Source: Roseibium sp. MMSF_3544 (GTDB taxonomy: Bacteria > Pseudomonadota > Alphaproteobacteria > Rhizobiales > Stappiaceae). From it: 64,000 nucleotides of DNA. Positions 1-8,327 of this stretch are shown here, piece after piece. Under the pieces are notes generated by a model, which saw only the letters and a program-made list of their open reading frames with translations, had not been told where the DNA came from and ran no database searches. Both the position numbers and the translations under genes were made by a program. Numbering within the stretch: the first letter of the stretch is position 1; every line of letters starts with the position of its first letter. Where the stretch lies: NCBI RefSeq assembly GCF_030732845.1, contig NZ_JASHKA010000016.1, positions 62,001 through 126,000 on the forward strand. The letters are read 5' to 3'.

Positions 1-846
1 TGTCGACAGAGCGGCGGCCGCATTTGCATATTTGGCAGCTTCGTACGGATCCCGCCCGGCAGCCATCTCGGCCAGAAAGGCGCCGTCAAACGTGTCTCCG
101 GCAGCGGTCGCGTCGACGGGTGTCACAGGCTGACCCGGAACGCGCCGCCGCTCATTCGGCAGTGCGATGAGAGTCCCCTCCTTGCCAAGCGTCAGGGCAA
201 CAATTTCACAACCGAGATTGAGATAAAAGTCTGCAATTGCATCCGGATCGGTCAAGCCGGTCAGAAGCACCGCGTCTTCAAGGCCCGGCAGCGCGATGTG
301 TGCCCTGGCCATGGCTGCATGGGTGACGGCGCGCGCGCGCTCCAGCGGCCAGAGATTCGGTCTCAGGTTGGTGTCGTAGGACACCCAGCCGCCGGCATTA
401 CGGCAGACTTCGATCGCCGCAAACACCGTGTCGGCAGCCGATGCGGAAATCGCCTGAGAAATGCCGGATACATGCAGGATCCGCGCTTTTGAAACGTAGT
501 CTTCGGGAATGTCTGGCGGGCTTATCAGGCTGGCCGCCGATCCCTTGCGCATATAGGTGAAGGAATGGCCCTTCTCGTTATGGCTGACGAAGTAAATGCC
601 GGTCCGGGCCACGGGGTCCCGGATAACCTGGCTGGTGTCGACGCCTTCGTGTTGCCAGAGTTTCAAGAACTCGTCACCAAAGTCGTCCTGACCCAGGCGC
701 GTCAGATAGCCGACGGACGCGCCCTGCCTTGCTGCAGCGATCGCGGCATTTGACGTGTCGCCACCGTGACCTTTTAGAAACCGGCCGTCTTCCTGCTCGT
801 TGAACTCGAGCATGGGTTCGCCCAAGCAAACAATATCTGAATACAT
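1..846 (-). CDS. kdgK: PfkB-family sugar kinase, 2-keto-3-deoxygluconate kinase type (C-terminus cut by window edge)
   Basis: Ribokinase/PfkB-family kinase that would phosphorylate a sugar acid in the cytoplasm; the N-terminus resembles KDG kinase, which makes 2-keto-3-deoxy-6-phosphogluconate. Visible signatures are GHGGDTSNAA near residue 25 (substrate-side glycine motif) and DATAAGDTFDGAF near residue 255, carrying the catalytic Asp and anion-hole glycine. The frame is open from the ATG at 846 to the left edge (282 codons), so only some 20-30 residues should be missing. It is the last visible gene of the leftward TRAP operon, 57 bp after the beta-propeller gene. Substrate is inferred from similarity and context; another 2-keto-3-deoxy sugar acid is possible. 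Confidence 0.85.
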   Translation of the reverse strand, partial: MYSDIVCLGEPMLEFNEQEDGRFLKGHGGDTSNAAIAAARQGASVGYLTRLGQDDFGDEFLKLWQHEGVDTSQVIRDPVARTGIYFVSHNEKGHSFTYMRKGSAASLISPPDIPEDYVSKARILHVSGISQAISASAADTVFAAIEVCRNAGGWVSYDTNLRPNLWPLERARAVTHAAMARAHIALPGLEDAVLLTGLTDPDAIADFYLNLGCEIVALTLGKEGTLIALPNERRRVPGQPVTPVDATAAGDTFDGAFLAEMAAGRDPYEAAKYANAAAALST

Positions 847-903
847 CGCACTGCTCTTTGAGTGAGAGCCGGCCCCAACGCGGTGTGGGACCGGCCGCGT
901 TGG

Positions 904-2112
904 TTATTCGGTCGTATAGCTTTGCCCGACGTTCGGAATACGCCAGATCCTGAAGTTCGGGATTTCCGGAGACTCGAAATTCATGTCTCCGTCCACCCAA
1001 ACGTGCAGGTGATTGGAAACAACATACAAAGATCCGTCCGGTCCCCACGCCAGCGTGTCCGGCCAGTTCATTTCCGGATGATGGACGAACCGGCTGACCT
1101 GACCGGTGGATTCGTCGAATTTCATGAGGCCGTCGAGCGACAATGCGGTCATGTAAATGTTTCCGGCATTGTCCGCCGTCATGCCATCCGTGTTGGAAGG
1201 AAGCGATGTCTCAACACGCGCCGCGTTCTCGATCACCGTTTCATTGGTTTCGAAGTCGCGCAGGATCTCGGTCGGCAGCGAATAGAGCTTGTTGCCCGTC
1301 AAATTGGTCCAGTAGACGGTCTTCTTGTCGCCTGAGAGCGCTATGCCGTCCGCGCCGGTTTGCATGCCGCCGTTTTTGAGGACCGGACGGTCGTCGATGT
1401 TGAAGAAGAAATTCGGTTCGTTGTTCGTGAACTTGTGCTGATCAAGGATCCGGCGGACGGTGTTCGTATTGCTGTCATAGACGATCAGGCCGCCGTGAAG
1501 CGGGTTACAGAAAATGCCGCTGTCGGCGATGTAGGCAAACCCGGTGTCATTGTCGACGGCCAGATCGTTGAGGAAAGAACACTGCCTGTCTGCTTCGTCG
1601 GCGGTAAAGACGTACCGCTGAATTTCCTTGTTACCCTTGATGTCCCACAAGACGAGTTTGGCGTCACCGTCTTCAAAGGGAGGGCCTGCGACATGTCCCT
1701 GATCGAGGATCCACATGACATCATTGCGATCGATCTCGAAGCCCAACACAGCCTTCAAGCCGGCCGCGTTGGCCACATCGTTCATTTCCTCGCTCGGATA
1801 GGGCTCGAGCTCCCAGACGTCTCCATTTCTGACAAGTTTGGAGAGCGTTGAGGGGATTTCTTTCCCACCCCACCTGGCCGTCGACACGTAGATGTTGCCA
1901 TCACTGTCGACCTTTGCGCCCTGTATGAGGGCCTGGCCGAAAATGTCGCTGTTCTCCCAAGACGACCGTATGTCTTCAGATTCAACTTTGTACGGCAGAC
2001 GGTTCCACTCGGCGACAACTTCGGGCTGAGGCGGTTCGCTGGCAATAGCACTTCCCGCGCCAAGGCAGGTCGCTGCGATGGCCGACAAGGCGGCAGCTTT
2101 CAGCAGTTTCAT
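904..2112 (-). CDS. exported major-royal-jelly/SMP-30-like beta-propeller protein
   Basis: 402-residue protein with a Sec signal peptide (residues 1-24, ending GSAIAS) followed by a six-bladed-propeller-type sequence. Motifs such as FLNDLAVDNDTGFAYIADSG (near 185) and TGADGIALSGDKKTVYWTN (near 260) are typical of the MRJP/Yellow branch of SMP-30/gluconolactonase-like proteins. SMP-30 relatives hydrolyse sugar lactones, so a periplasmic lactonase that prepares substrate for the TRAP transporter is reasonable, but MRJP-type proteins have no settled enzymatic role. It sits between the RraA-like gene (24 bp upstream) and the kinase in the same operon. Confidence 0.8.
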   Translation of the reverse strand: MKLLKAAALSAIAATCLGAGSAIASEPPQPEVVAEWNRLPYKVESEDIRSSWENSDIFGQALIQGAKVDSDGNIYVSTARWGGKEIPSTLSKLVRNGDVWELEPYPSEEMNDVANAAGLKAVLGFEIDRNDVMWILDQGHVAGPPFEDGDAKLVLWDIKGNKEIQRYVFTADEADRQCSFLNDLAVDNDTGFAYIADSGIFCNPLHGGLIVYDSNTNTVRRILDQHKFTNNEPNFFFNIDDRPVLKNGGMQTGADGIALSGDKKTVYWTNLTGNKLYSLPTEILRDFETNETVIENAARVETSLPSNTDGMTADNAGNIYMTALSLDGLMKFDESTGQVSRFVHHPEMNWPDTLAWGPDGSLYVVSNHLHVWVDGDMNFESPEIPNFRIWRIPNVGQSYTTE

Positions 2113-2136
2113 TTTTCTTGTCCTCTTAGGTCTGGT

Positions 2137-2787
2137 TCAGATGCGGCCGTATTTCGCAAGTCCCTCGCGCAGCGAGCCTGCCTGCATGATCAGTTTCGCC
2201 TGTTCGGCTTCGCGAACATCGATTTCGCGCGCCATTGCCAGAACCTCTTCGGCCTTGTCGGAAGGCACCACGACAACGCCGTCGATATCTCCAACGATGA
2301 TGTCTCCGGGATGAACGATGACATCGCCGACTGGGACAGGTTCGTTGGCGGCGAGTGTCTTGTGGCGGCCGAGCGTCGTTCCCGGTGAGGTCGACCGTGC
2401 ATAGACCGGAAAATCATAGTCACGGCGGATTTCGGTTATGTCGCGTACTGCGCCATCCAGAACCGCGCCTTCGTGCTTGTTGGCGACGGCCCCTGCCGTC
2501 ATCAGCCCACCCCAGACCGCTACGTTTTCATCTCCAGAAATGGAGATGACGATGACCGAACCTGGCTCCGATTCATCAATTGCGTCCAAGGCATGCTGAG
2601 GGGGAACGAATTCATCGGTCGGACCCTCAAGCACGGTCACGGCCGGGCCGACAATCTTCTTGTCGTTGATGCGCGGCTTGATGGCCTGATCAAGATACCC
2701 TTTGCGCCCGACAATTTTGTCGACCGCGTCCGCGACGGAAGCGGTTGCCGTTTCCCGGAAGCCTGCGATCAAGTCCCTAAGTTCCAT
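2137..2787 (-). CDS. RraA family protein (4-hydroxy-4-methyl-2-oxoglutarate aldolase-like)
   Basis: 216 residues, the usual length for the RraA/HMG-aldolase/oxaloacetate-decarboxylase family. The C-terminal stretch with HPGDIIVGDIDGVVVVP is the family hallmark, and a GAVRD motif lies at about residue 112 where the metal-binding and catalytic Arg-Asp are found. True RraA inhibits RNase E, but catabolic-operon homologues are class II pyruvate aldolases or 2-oxoacid decarboxylases; context favours the latter. The start is preceded by AGGAGT. It lies 60 bp after the dehydrogenase gene. Confidence 0.85.
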   Translation of the reverse strand: MELRDLIAGFRETATASVADAVDKIVGRKGYLDQAIKPRINDKKIVGPAVTVLEGPTDEFVPPQHALDAIDESEPGSVIVISISGDENVAVWGGLMTAGAVANKHEGAVLDGAVRDITEIRRDYDFPVYARSTSPGTTLGRHKTLAANEPVPVGDVIVHPGDIIVGDIDGVVVVPSDKAEEVLAMAREIDVREAEQAKLIMQAGSLREGLAKYGRI

Positions 2788-2847
2788 TTGAGTTACTCCT
2801 GATTGGGTCCGTCCGCAGACGGCAAATTCGGTCGGCCGCGGGTCTGT

Positions 2848-3840
2848 TCACCAGCGGTTGACCCAGTTCTGTGGTGGATTGCCTTCAAGGACGCGGGCCA
2901 ATTCGGCGCCGGCACGCCTTTGAAGTTCACTGACGGAAGCCTCCGAGTACCAGCCGCTGTGATCGCTGAGCACGGTGTTCGGTGCCGAAAGCAGAGGGTT
3001 GTCTGCCGCTGGCGGCTCCTGTTCGAAGACATCGACGCCGGCGCCGAAAATGCGCCCGGCACAAATCGCGTCGGCCAGGGCGGTTTCGTCGACAAGGCCG
3101 CCGCGAGAAACGTTCACGAGGATCGCGGTTTTCTTCATCAAAGCGATGCGTCGTGCATTCAAGATGTTACGGGTGTCGGTTGTCAGCGGTGCATGAAGAC
3201 TGATCACGTCGGACTCCCTGCACAGGGTGTCCGTGTCGCAGGCTTCGATATCCCATTCAGCCCGGGTGTCGTCATCGAGATAAGGGTCGCTCACGAGGAC
3301 GCGTGAAAATCCGAGAGCGCGAAAACGTGTGCAGACCGACTTGGCAATGCGCCCAAATCCGATCAATCCAACTGTTGCGTTCCTGCGCCCGGGAATGGGT
3401 GCGTGCTGACCTATTCCCCACTTTCCCTGGCGCACCTCAAGGTCTCTTGAAACGATCCTGCGCGAAACCGCGAGGTAGAGCGCGATTGCGTGGTCGCTGA
3501 CTTCGTTTTCCGCGCCGTAGTCCGGAATGTTGGCAATATAGATCCTGCGTTCCGTGGCGCGGGTCAGGTCGACGTTGTCAACGCCCACGCCGTATCTCAG
3601 GATCAGCTTGAGGTCAGGGAAATTCTCATAGATGGCCTTGTCGATGAGGCGCTCGCGAACGAGCACCGCAAAGACATTTCTGCTGGCCAGTGCGGAGACT
3701 GCGTCCTGTTCCGCCGGAACAGGCAGCACACGGGCGCCGAAGCGCCGAATGGCTTCCTGTTCAAGCGTGTAGTCCGCATACCCCGGTTCAAGGACCGCGG
3801 CACAGGGCATGTCCAGTTCGGTCACAGCCTCCGCACGCAT
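2848..3840 (-). CDS. NAD-dependent D-2-hydroxyacid dehydrogenase (CtBP/phosphoglycerate dehydrogenase-like)
   Basis: 330 residues. The Rossmann motif VGLIGFGRIAKSV lies near residue 140. The catalytic triad of the family is visible: Arg in VNVSRGGLVDE, Glu in VDVFEQEP and His in LSDHSGW. It interconverts a 2-hydroxy acid and a 2-oxo acid with NAD(P). I chose the ATG at 3840, one base after the dctP stop, although the frame stays open further upstream inside dctP. The near-contact with dctP and same orientation place it in the TRAP operon, so it probably oxidises the imported hydroxy acid or a derivative. Confidence 0.87.
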   Translation of the reverse strand: MRAEAVTELDMPCAAVLEPGYADYTLEQEAIRRFGARVLPVPAEQDAVSALASRNVFAVLVRERLIDKAIYENFPDLKLILRYGVGVDNVDLTRATERRIYIANIPDYGAENEVSDHAIALYLAVSRRIVSRDLEVRQGKWGIGQHAPIPGRRNATVGLIGFGRIAKSVCTRFRALGFSRVLVSDPYLDDDTRAEWDIEACDTDTLCRESDVISLHAPLTTDTRNILNARRIALMKKTAILVNVSRGGLVDETALADAICAGRIFGAGVDVFEQEPPAADNPLLSAPNTVLSDHSGWYSEASVSELQRRAGAELARVLEGNPPQNWVNRW

Positions 3841-3841
3841 C

Positions 3842-4855
3842 TTACTGGTTCCGATACGCAGCGACGGCATCATCAAGCTTGGACGGCCAGTCCTCGCCAA
3901 TTTCGCCGACAATGTATTCCCGGACGGCAGGCTGTGCCAGGTCGCGGAACTTGGCCTTCTGTTCCGGGCTTACCGGGACGACTTCCAGCCCCTTCTCGCC
4001 CAGAATTGTCGCTGCGTTGGCGTCCTGGGCAGCCGTCATGCCGCGATGGATGATCTTTGAAATCTCAACGCACTGATCGACAGCGAGTTTCTCGTCGTCG
4101 GTCAGACCGTTGTAGAAATCGTCGTTGATCATGTAGGCGTGCCAGGAAAAGACATGGCCATCGAGCGAGACGTATTTCTGGTGCTGGTACAGCGATGCGT
4201 TGACGATGTTGGTCACGCCGTTTTCCTGACCGTCGACAACACCCTGTTGCAGCGCGCCCGGCAGTTCGGGCCAGGGGACCGGGGTCGCGGAGGCCCCAAG
4301 GGACTCAACAAGTTTTGTCCAGACCGGCGCGGTCATCACGCGCATCTTGAGGCCCTTCATGTCCTCCGGTTCAGCCACCGGAACCTTCGAGTTGGTGAAG
4401 TTGCGGACGCCATTGTCCGCAAGGCCAAGGACGCGAATGCCGGTCTGGGAACGCATGTCCTCGAACATTTCGTCGCCGAAGGAACTGTCCACGATCGACC
4501 AGGCCATCGCCTGATCATCGAACAGATACGGCATGGCAAAGACGGCGAAAGGCTTGTAAACCGCCGAGATCGGACCGTCGTGAACGACGCCCATCTGGAC
4601 CGTTCCCAGTTGCAGACCTTCGATGATCTGGCTGCCGTCGCCAAGCTGTGATGCCGGGAAAACCTGGACATCGATGGAGCCCGAGGTTTTGCCTTCCACG
4701 CATGTTTCAAACGCAAGCGCGGCGGCGTGTTTGGGCGAGGACATGTCAGCCGCCTGGAAGTGGGCGTATTTCAGGTCCTTGGCCTGTGCCGCAGAAGCGG
4801 CTGCGAAGATGGCGAGAGCAGCTGCCCCACCCAGCAAACGTGTCGTCAATTTCAT
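3842..4855 (-). CDS. dctP: TRAP transporter periplasmic solute-binding subunit (DctP family)
   Basis: 337 residues with a signal peptide (cleavage near AASAAQA-KDL, residue 25). The body has the DctP pattern: FPASQLGDGSQIIEGLQLGTV near residue 65 and VMTAPVWTKLVESLGASATPVPWPELPGALQQGVVDGQE near 175-215, which includes the conserved Arg that normally binds a substrate carboxylate (the RVMTAP stretch). It captures an organic or sugar acid in the periplasm and delivers it to the DctQM permease encoded just upstream (18 bp). Substrate cannot be read from sequence; neighbouring genes point to a sugar acid. Confidence 0.92.
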   Translation of the reverse strand: MKLTTRLLGGAAALAIFAAASAAQAKDLKYAHFQAADMSSPKHAAALAFETCVEGKTSGSIDVQVFPASQLGDGSQIIEGLQLGTVQMGVVHDGPISAVYKPFAVFAMPYLFDDQAMAWSIVDSSFGDEMFEDMRSQTGIRVLGLADNGVRNFTNSKVPVAEPEDMKGLKMRVMTAPVWTKLVESLGASATPVPWPELPGALQQGVVDGQENGVTNIVNASLYQHQKYVSLDGHVFSWHAYMINDDFYNGLTDDEKLAVDQCVEISKIIHRGMTAAQDANAATILGEKGLEVVPVSPEQKAKFRDLAQPAVREYIVGEIGEDWPSKLDDAVAAYRNQ

Positions 4856-4873
4856 AAGTTTCCTCCCATGTAA

Positions 4874-6163
4874 CTAGCTCGAGAAACCGAAGAAGCGAGG
4901 TAGAGCGGTGCTGAGGCTTGGTACGAGAATGACCAGCAACAGAACCGCCAATTCCGCAGCGAGTAGCGGCAGAACAGCGCGCGACAGGCCTTCAATGCGA
5001 AGACGGCCAATGGTCGCGATAACGAAAAGAACGGGCCCGACGGGGGGCGTGATCATCCCGATGGTGAGGTTGAGGACCAGCATCATTGCGAATTGCAGCG
5101 GGTCGATCCCGAACTGTGCCGCAATCGGGCCGAGCACGGGTGTCAGGATGATGAGTGCCGGAAGAGTGTCGATGAACAACCCGCAGACAAGTGCGAAACC
5201 CGCCAGCAGGAAGAGCACGACGATGCGGTCGTCGGTCATCAGGGCAATGGCGGACGCAAGCGTTTGCGGGATCTGCAAATATGTCAGCAGCCAGCCGAAT
5301 ACCGATGCCATTGCAACGATCAAGAGAACGGAAGACGTCGTGATGGCTGCCCTGACAAGAACGTCGTAGAGCTTTGACACCGACAGGGTGCGCAGGATCA
5401 GTCCGAGGAACAGCGCGTAAGCCGTTGCCACCGCGCCTGCTTCCGTGGGTGTGAAGACACCGCCGAGAATGCCGCCGAGAATGATGAGCGGCATGAGCAT
5501 CGCGGGTCCGGCACCGATTGCGCTGCGCGAAACTTCAATCGCCGAGGCGCGTTTGTCCCGTCCGCGATAGCCTTTTTTGACCGACACGACATGATTGGCC
5601 GCAGCAAGTGCAAGGCCGAGCAGAAGACCCGGGACGACACCGGCGAGAAACAGGCCTGCAACGGTTACCCGATTGTCGGAGATTGCGAAAATCACCATGA
5701 GGATGGATGGCGGAATGATGGGCCCAATGGTGGCGGTCGCCGCCGACAGGGCTCCGGCGTAGTTGGCCTCGTATCCGGCCTTGCGCATCATCCGCATGAC
5801 GATGGCGGACGGACCGGCCGCGTCGGCAAGCGCCGATCCGGAAATGCCGGCGAACAGCATGGAGGTCAGGACGTTGACGTGGCCGAGACCGCCGCGGATG
5901 TGGCCGACAAGGTCGTTTGCGAAGCGAAGGAGGGCAGCTGTCAGGCCGCAGGCCGTCATCAGCTCTGAGGCGAGAATGAAGAACGGTACCGCCATCAGTG
6001 GGAAGGAGTTTATCCCTCCAAACAGACGCTGCGGAATGAGGAGAGGATTCAGCGAGCCGTCGAGCAGGATTGCCACCGTTGAGGCAACACCCATCGTGAA
6101 AACAACGGGCAGCCCGAGCGCAAGCGTGCCGAAGAACAGGATGATGAGGGTCTTCGCCATCAT
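4874..6163 (-). CDS. dctM: TRAP transporter large permease subunit (DctM family)
   Basis: 429-residue polytopic inner-membrane protein with about 12 hydrophobic segments. PFFILASELM near residue 60 and the GPSAIVMRMMRKAGY loop near 115 are typical of the ion-transporter superfamily DctM subunit, which drives sodium-coupled solute import. The C-terminal half contains IGMITPPVGPVLFV. The gene overlaps dctQ by 4 bp (ATGA, 6160-6163), the usual translational coupling of DctQ and DctM. Confidence 0.93.
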   Translation of the reverse strand: MMAKTLIILFFGTLALGLPVVFTMGVASTVAILLDGSLNPLLIPQRLFGGINSFPLMAVPFFILASELMTACGLTAALLRFANDLVGHIRGGLGHVNVLTSMLFAGISGSALADAAGPSAIVMRMMRKAGYEANYAGALSAATATIGPIIPPSILMVIFAISDNRVTVAGLFLAGVVPGLLLGLALAAANHVVSVKKGYRGRDKRASAIEVSRSAIGAGPAMLMPLIILGGILGGVFTPTEAGAVATAYALFLGLILRTLSVSKLYDVLVRAAITTSSVLLIVAMASVFGWLLTYLQIPQTLASAIALMTDDRIVVLFLLAGFALVCGLFIDTLPALIILTPVLGPIAAQFGIDPLQFAMMLVLNLTIGMITPPVGPVLFVIATIGRLRIEGLSRAVLPLLAAELAVLLLVILVPSLSTALPRFFGFSS

Positions 6164-6669
6164 GGCTGGGCTTCCTCCGCATCATCCAGAACGGTGTCCG
6201 TTTCGAATTCACCGGCAACGAACTTCCGGCAGACAAGCGCCAGGTGGCAGAGAAACAGAACCGACCCCAGCGGAATGGCCAGATAGGGAATGCCGCGGGA
6301 GATGCCGGTCGCCATGGTTTCCTTGTTCCAGCCGAAGCTGACGAACTGGACACCAAACCAGAAAATCAGGGCCATGAAGCCCGCCATGACGATAACGCTG
6401 CCCCAGCGAACAAGCGTCCGCAGCCTGTCGGGAAGCAGGGCGACAAAGAGGTCGATCTCAACCAGCCGTCCGCTTCTCAGGGCCAGTCCGGCACCGGCGA
6501 ACACACCGAATATCATCAGGAACCGCGCCACTTCCTCACCCCAGGACAGGGATATGCCGAACAGGTAGCGGCCGACGACATTGGTAATGACGATCAGGAA
6601 AACCATGGCAAGCGCCGATGCGACCAGGAACTGGTTCACAGCAATCAGAATGCGCTCCAACTGCGCCAT
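6160..6669 (-). CDS. dctQ: TRAP transporter small permease subunit (DctQ family)
   Basis: 169 residues with four predicted membrane helices. The central WGEEVARFLMIF segment is the DctQ signature. DctQ forms the membrane complex with DctM. It is the first gene of the leftward operon; its ATG follows a good GGGAGGA ribosome binding site and is 133 bp from the divergent GntR gene. The acidic C-terminal tail overlaps the dctM start. Confidence 0.92.
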   Translation of the reverse strand: MAQLERILIAVNQFLVASALAMVFLIVITNVVGRYLFGISLSWGEEVARFLMIFGVFAGAGLALRSGRLVEIDLFVALLPDRLRTLVRWGSVIVMAGFMALIFWFGVQFVSFGWNKETMATGISRGIPYLAIPLGSVLFLCHLALVCRKFVAGEFETDTVLDDAEEAQP

Positions 6670-6727
6670 CGGTGTCCTCCCAAATCACGACTTCCGCATT
6701 TGCGGTTCTGAATTGCCGAAATGCTGG

Positions 6728-6746
6728 CATACTGGCATACAGTATG
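6728..6746. promoter_or_regulatory. perfect inverted repeat, candidate GntR operator
   Basis: CATACTG at 6728-6734 and CAGTATG at 6740-6746 are exact reverse complements separated by 5 bp. The site is in the only divergent region between dctQ and the GntR/FCD gene, where such regulators usually bind to control both operons. Size and symmetry suit a GntR dimer; binding is inferred. Confidence 0.6.
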
Positions 6747-6802
6747 TCAATAACAAAAGTACTGTGCACAAAATGCTATTGGGTCTATAACGCTTTCTGC
6801 TG

Positions 6803-7465
6803 ATGAAGGGATTTGAGAAAATGCTGAAAATTCAACGACCAAAATCATTTGCAGAACAAGTTTCGGATGCCTTGCGCGCGCAGATCATCAGCGGCGAACG
6901 GGACATGGGCGAAGCGCTTTCGGAAACGAAAATTGCAAAAGAGCTTGGCGTCAGCAGAACCCCTGTTCGTGAAGCTTTTGCCCGATTGGAGCTTGAAGGC
7001 CTGGTGCATACCGAGCCGCAGCGCGGGACGTATGTCTTCACTCTTGACCGGTGCTCGCTGATCGATATTTGCGATGTCCGCGTCTGTCTTGAGACCGCGG
7101 CGTTAAGAAAAGCGGCAGAAAGAGATCCGGCCGGGCTTGCGTCGACGTTGAAGGACATCACCAAGAAGATGACCCGCGCACACAAGAAGGGTGATGACCG
7201 GGAGTATCTGTCTCTCGATACAGACTTTCATCAGGGCTTCTTCGATCACGCGAAAAACGCGTTCCTGAACGATGCGTATCAGACAATCGCAGCCAAGATG
7301 GCGTGCTTGAGGAACAAGCTGGGCAACCATCCGGACCACATGCAAAAGTCCTATGGCGAACATTTGCAAATTGTCGATCTGATCTCGGACTCACGCCTGG
7401 AAGAGGCAGTAGACGTCCTGATAAAGCACATCGGCAGAAAAGAAGGTTCCTACTGGAACAACTGA
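6803..7465 (+). CDS. GntR family transcriptional regulator, FCD (FadR-like) subfamily
   Basis: 220 residues. The N-terminal winged helix (about 10-80) contains ALSETKIAKELGVSRTPVREAFARL, the standard GntR recognition segment, followed by the GLVHTEPQRGTYV wing. The C-terminal all-helical FCD domain includes DTDFHQGFF near residue 140 and HLQIVDLI near 190, whose Asp and His residues normally chelate a metal and contact a carboxylate ligand. The ATG at 6821 (residue 7) is an alternative start. Likely regulator of the divergent TRAP operon, responding to its substrate or an intermediate. Confidence 0.88.
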   Translation: MKGFEKMLKIQRPKSFAEQVSDALRAQIISGERDMGEALSETKIAKELGVSRTPVREAFARLELEGLVHTEPQRGTYVFTLDRCSLIDICDVRVCLETAALRKAAERDPAGLASTLKDITKKMTRAHKKGDDREYLSLDTDFHQGFFDHAKNAFLNDAYQTIAAKMACLRNKLGNHPDHMQKSYGEHLQIVDLISDSRLEEAVDVLIKHIGRKEGSYWNN

Positions 7466-7561
7466 CGGCCTGACTGTGGGTTTACCGCAGCCTGAACTGC
7501 CAGAAACTGCCAGAAACCGCCCGCATAATCAGGTGCGTTTTAGCAGCTGACAGGTGGATCG

Positions 7562-8164
7562 CTATTCCAGCGACACCCACAGCACCTTTGCATCTTCCTT
7601 GCTCGTTGAAACACAGCCGTGACCCATGCCGCTGTCGTAGTAGACACTGTCGCCTGCCTTCATCGGCAACGGTTTGTAGTGCTCGGTGAAGAACGTCAGC
7701 TCACCGCTGATGACATACATGAATTCCTCACCGCGGTGGCGGATCCAGGACTCGAATTCGGAAACGTCGCGGGCCTTGATCGTGCTGATATAGGGAAACA
7801 TGCGTTTGCTGGTGAGCTCAGTGCACAAGAGCTCATGGAAATAGGTCGGCGTGTCCTGGGGTTCTCCCTGGCCTGCAAGCGTAACGTCCCGTCGGCCGGA
7901 AATATCGCTCGGTCCGGACTGAACGAACAATTGCGGCGTCCTCAGTTCCAGTGCTTTGGTCAGGCGGCGGACGATATCAAAACTCGGCCGCGTCTGGTTG
8001 TTCTCGATCTTTGACAGGGTCGAGCGGCCGATCCCGGCGGCCTTGCCCGCTTCTTCCAGCGTCCAGCCTTTTTTCAGACGCGCCTCGCGGATCATTTTTC
8101 CCAGGTGGTCGGCATCGGGAGTGTCGACAATCTCTTCCTCGGAAGTCTGCGAAACAGGGTCCAT
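7562..8164 (-). CDS. XRE family transcriptional regulator with C-terminal cupin sensor domain
   Basis: 200 residues from the ATG at 8164, preceded by GGAAAGG; a GTG at 8200 in the same frame is less likely. The lambda-repressor-like HTH (about 20-75) contains WTLEEAGKAAGIGRSTLSKIENNQ split over the two helices, and the cupin barrel occupies roughly 110-200, with HRGEEFMYVISGELTFF and the closing SGMGHGCVS. This architecture (PuuR/SutR-like) senses a small metabolite. It is divergent from glyA and therefore the likely regulator of the glycine-degradation genes. Confidence 0.88.
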   Translation of the reverse strand: MDPVSQTSEEEIVDTPDADHLGKMIREARLKKGWTLEEAGKAAGIGRSTLSKIENNQTRPSFDIVRRLTKALELRTPQLFVQSGPSDISGRRDVTLAGQGEPQDTPTYFHELLCTELTSKRMFPYISTIKARDVSEFESWIRHRGEEFMYVISGELTFFTEHYKPLPMKAGDSVYYDSGMGHGCVSTSKEDAKVLWVSLE

Positions 8165-8258
8165 GTCGGGCCTTTCCAGTTGTTCTCCAACACCTTGCAC
8201 ACTCTCGTATAGGCGTCAAATTTCTCTCACGAAAACTTATGTTGCTAAATAGCGAAAA

Positions 8259-8274
8259 GTTTCTTATAAGAAAC
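8259..8274. promoter_or_regulatory. perfect 16-bp palindrome, candidate operator for the XRE-cupin regulator
   Basis: GTTTCTTATAAGAAAC is its own reverse complement. It lies between the XRE-cupin start (8164) and glyA (8328), 54 bp before the glyA ATG. Related half-sites (AAACTT at 8233-8238 and 8291-8296) flank it. XRE dimers bind such palindromes; the pairing with this regulator is inferred. Confidence 0.6.
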
Positions 8275-8327
8275 ACAAGTTGCCAACAGGAAACTTAAGG
8301 TAATTCCGGAAACGGTTGGAGAGAGTC

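Noticed and set aside
1042-1335. Plus-strand frames within the MRJP-like gene and other TRAP-operon genes
   Set aside because: They are shadows of the leftward genes, which show signal peptides, motifs and operon spacing.
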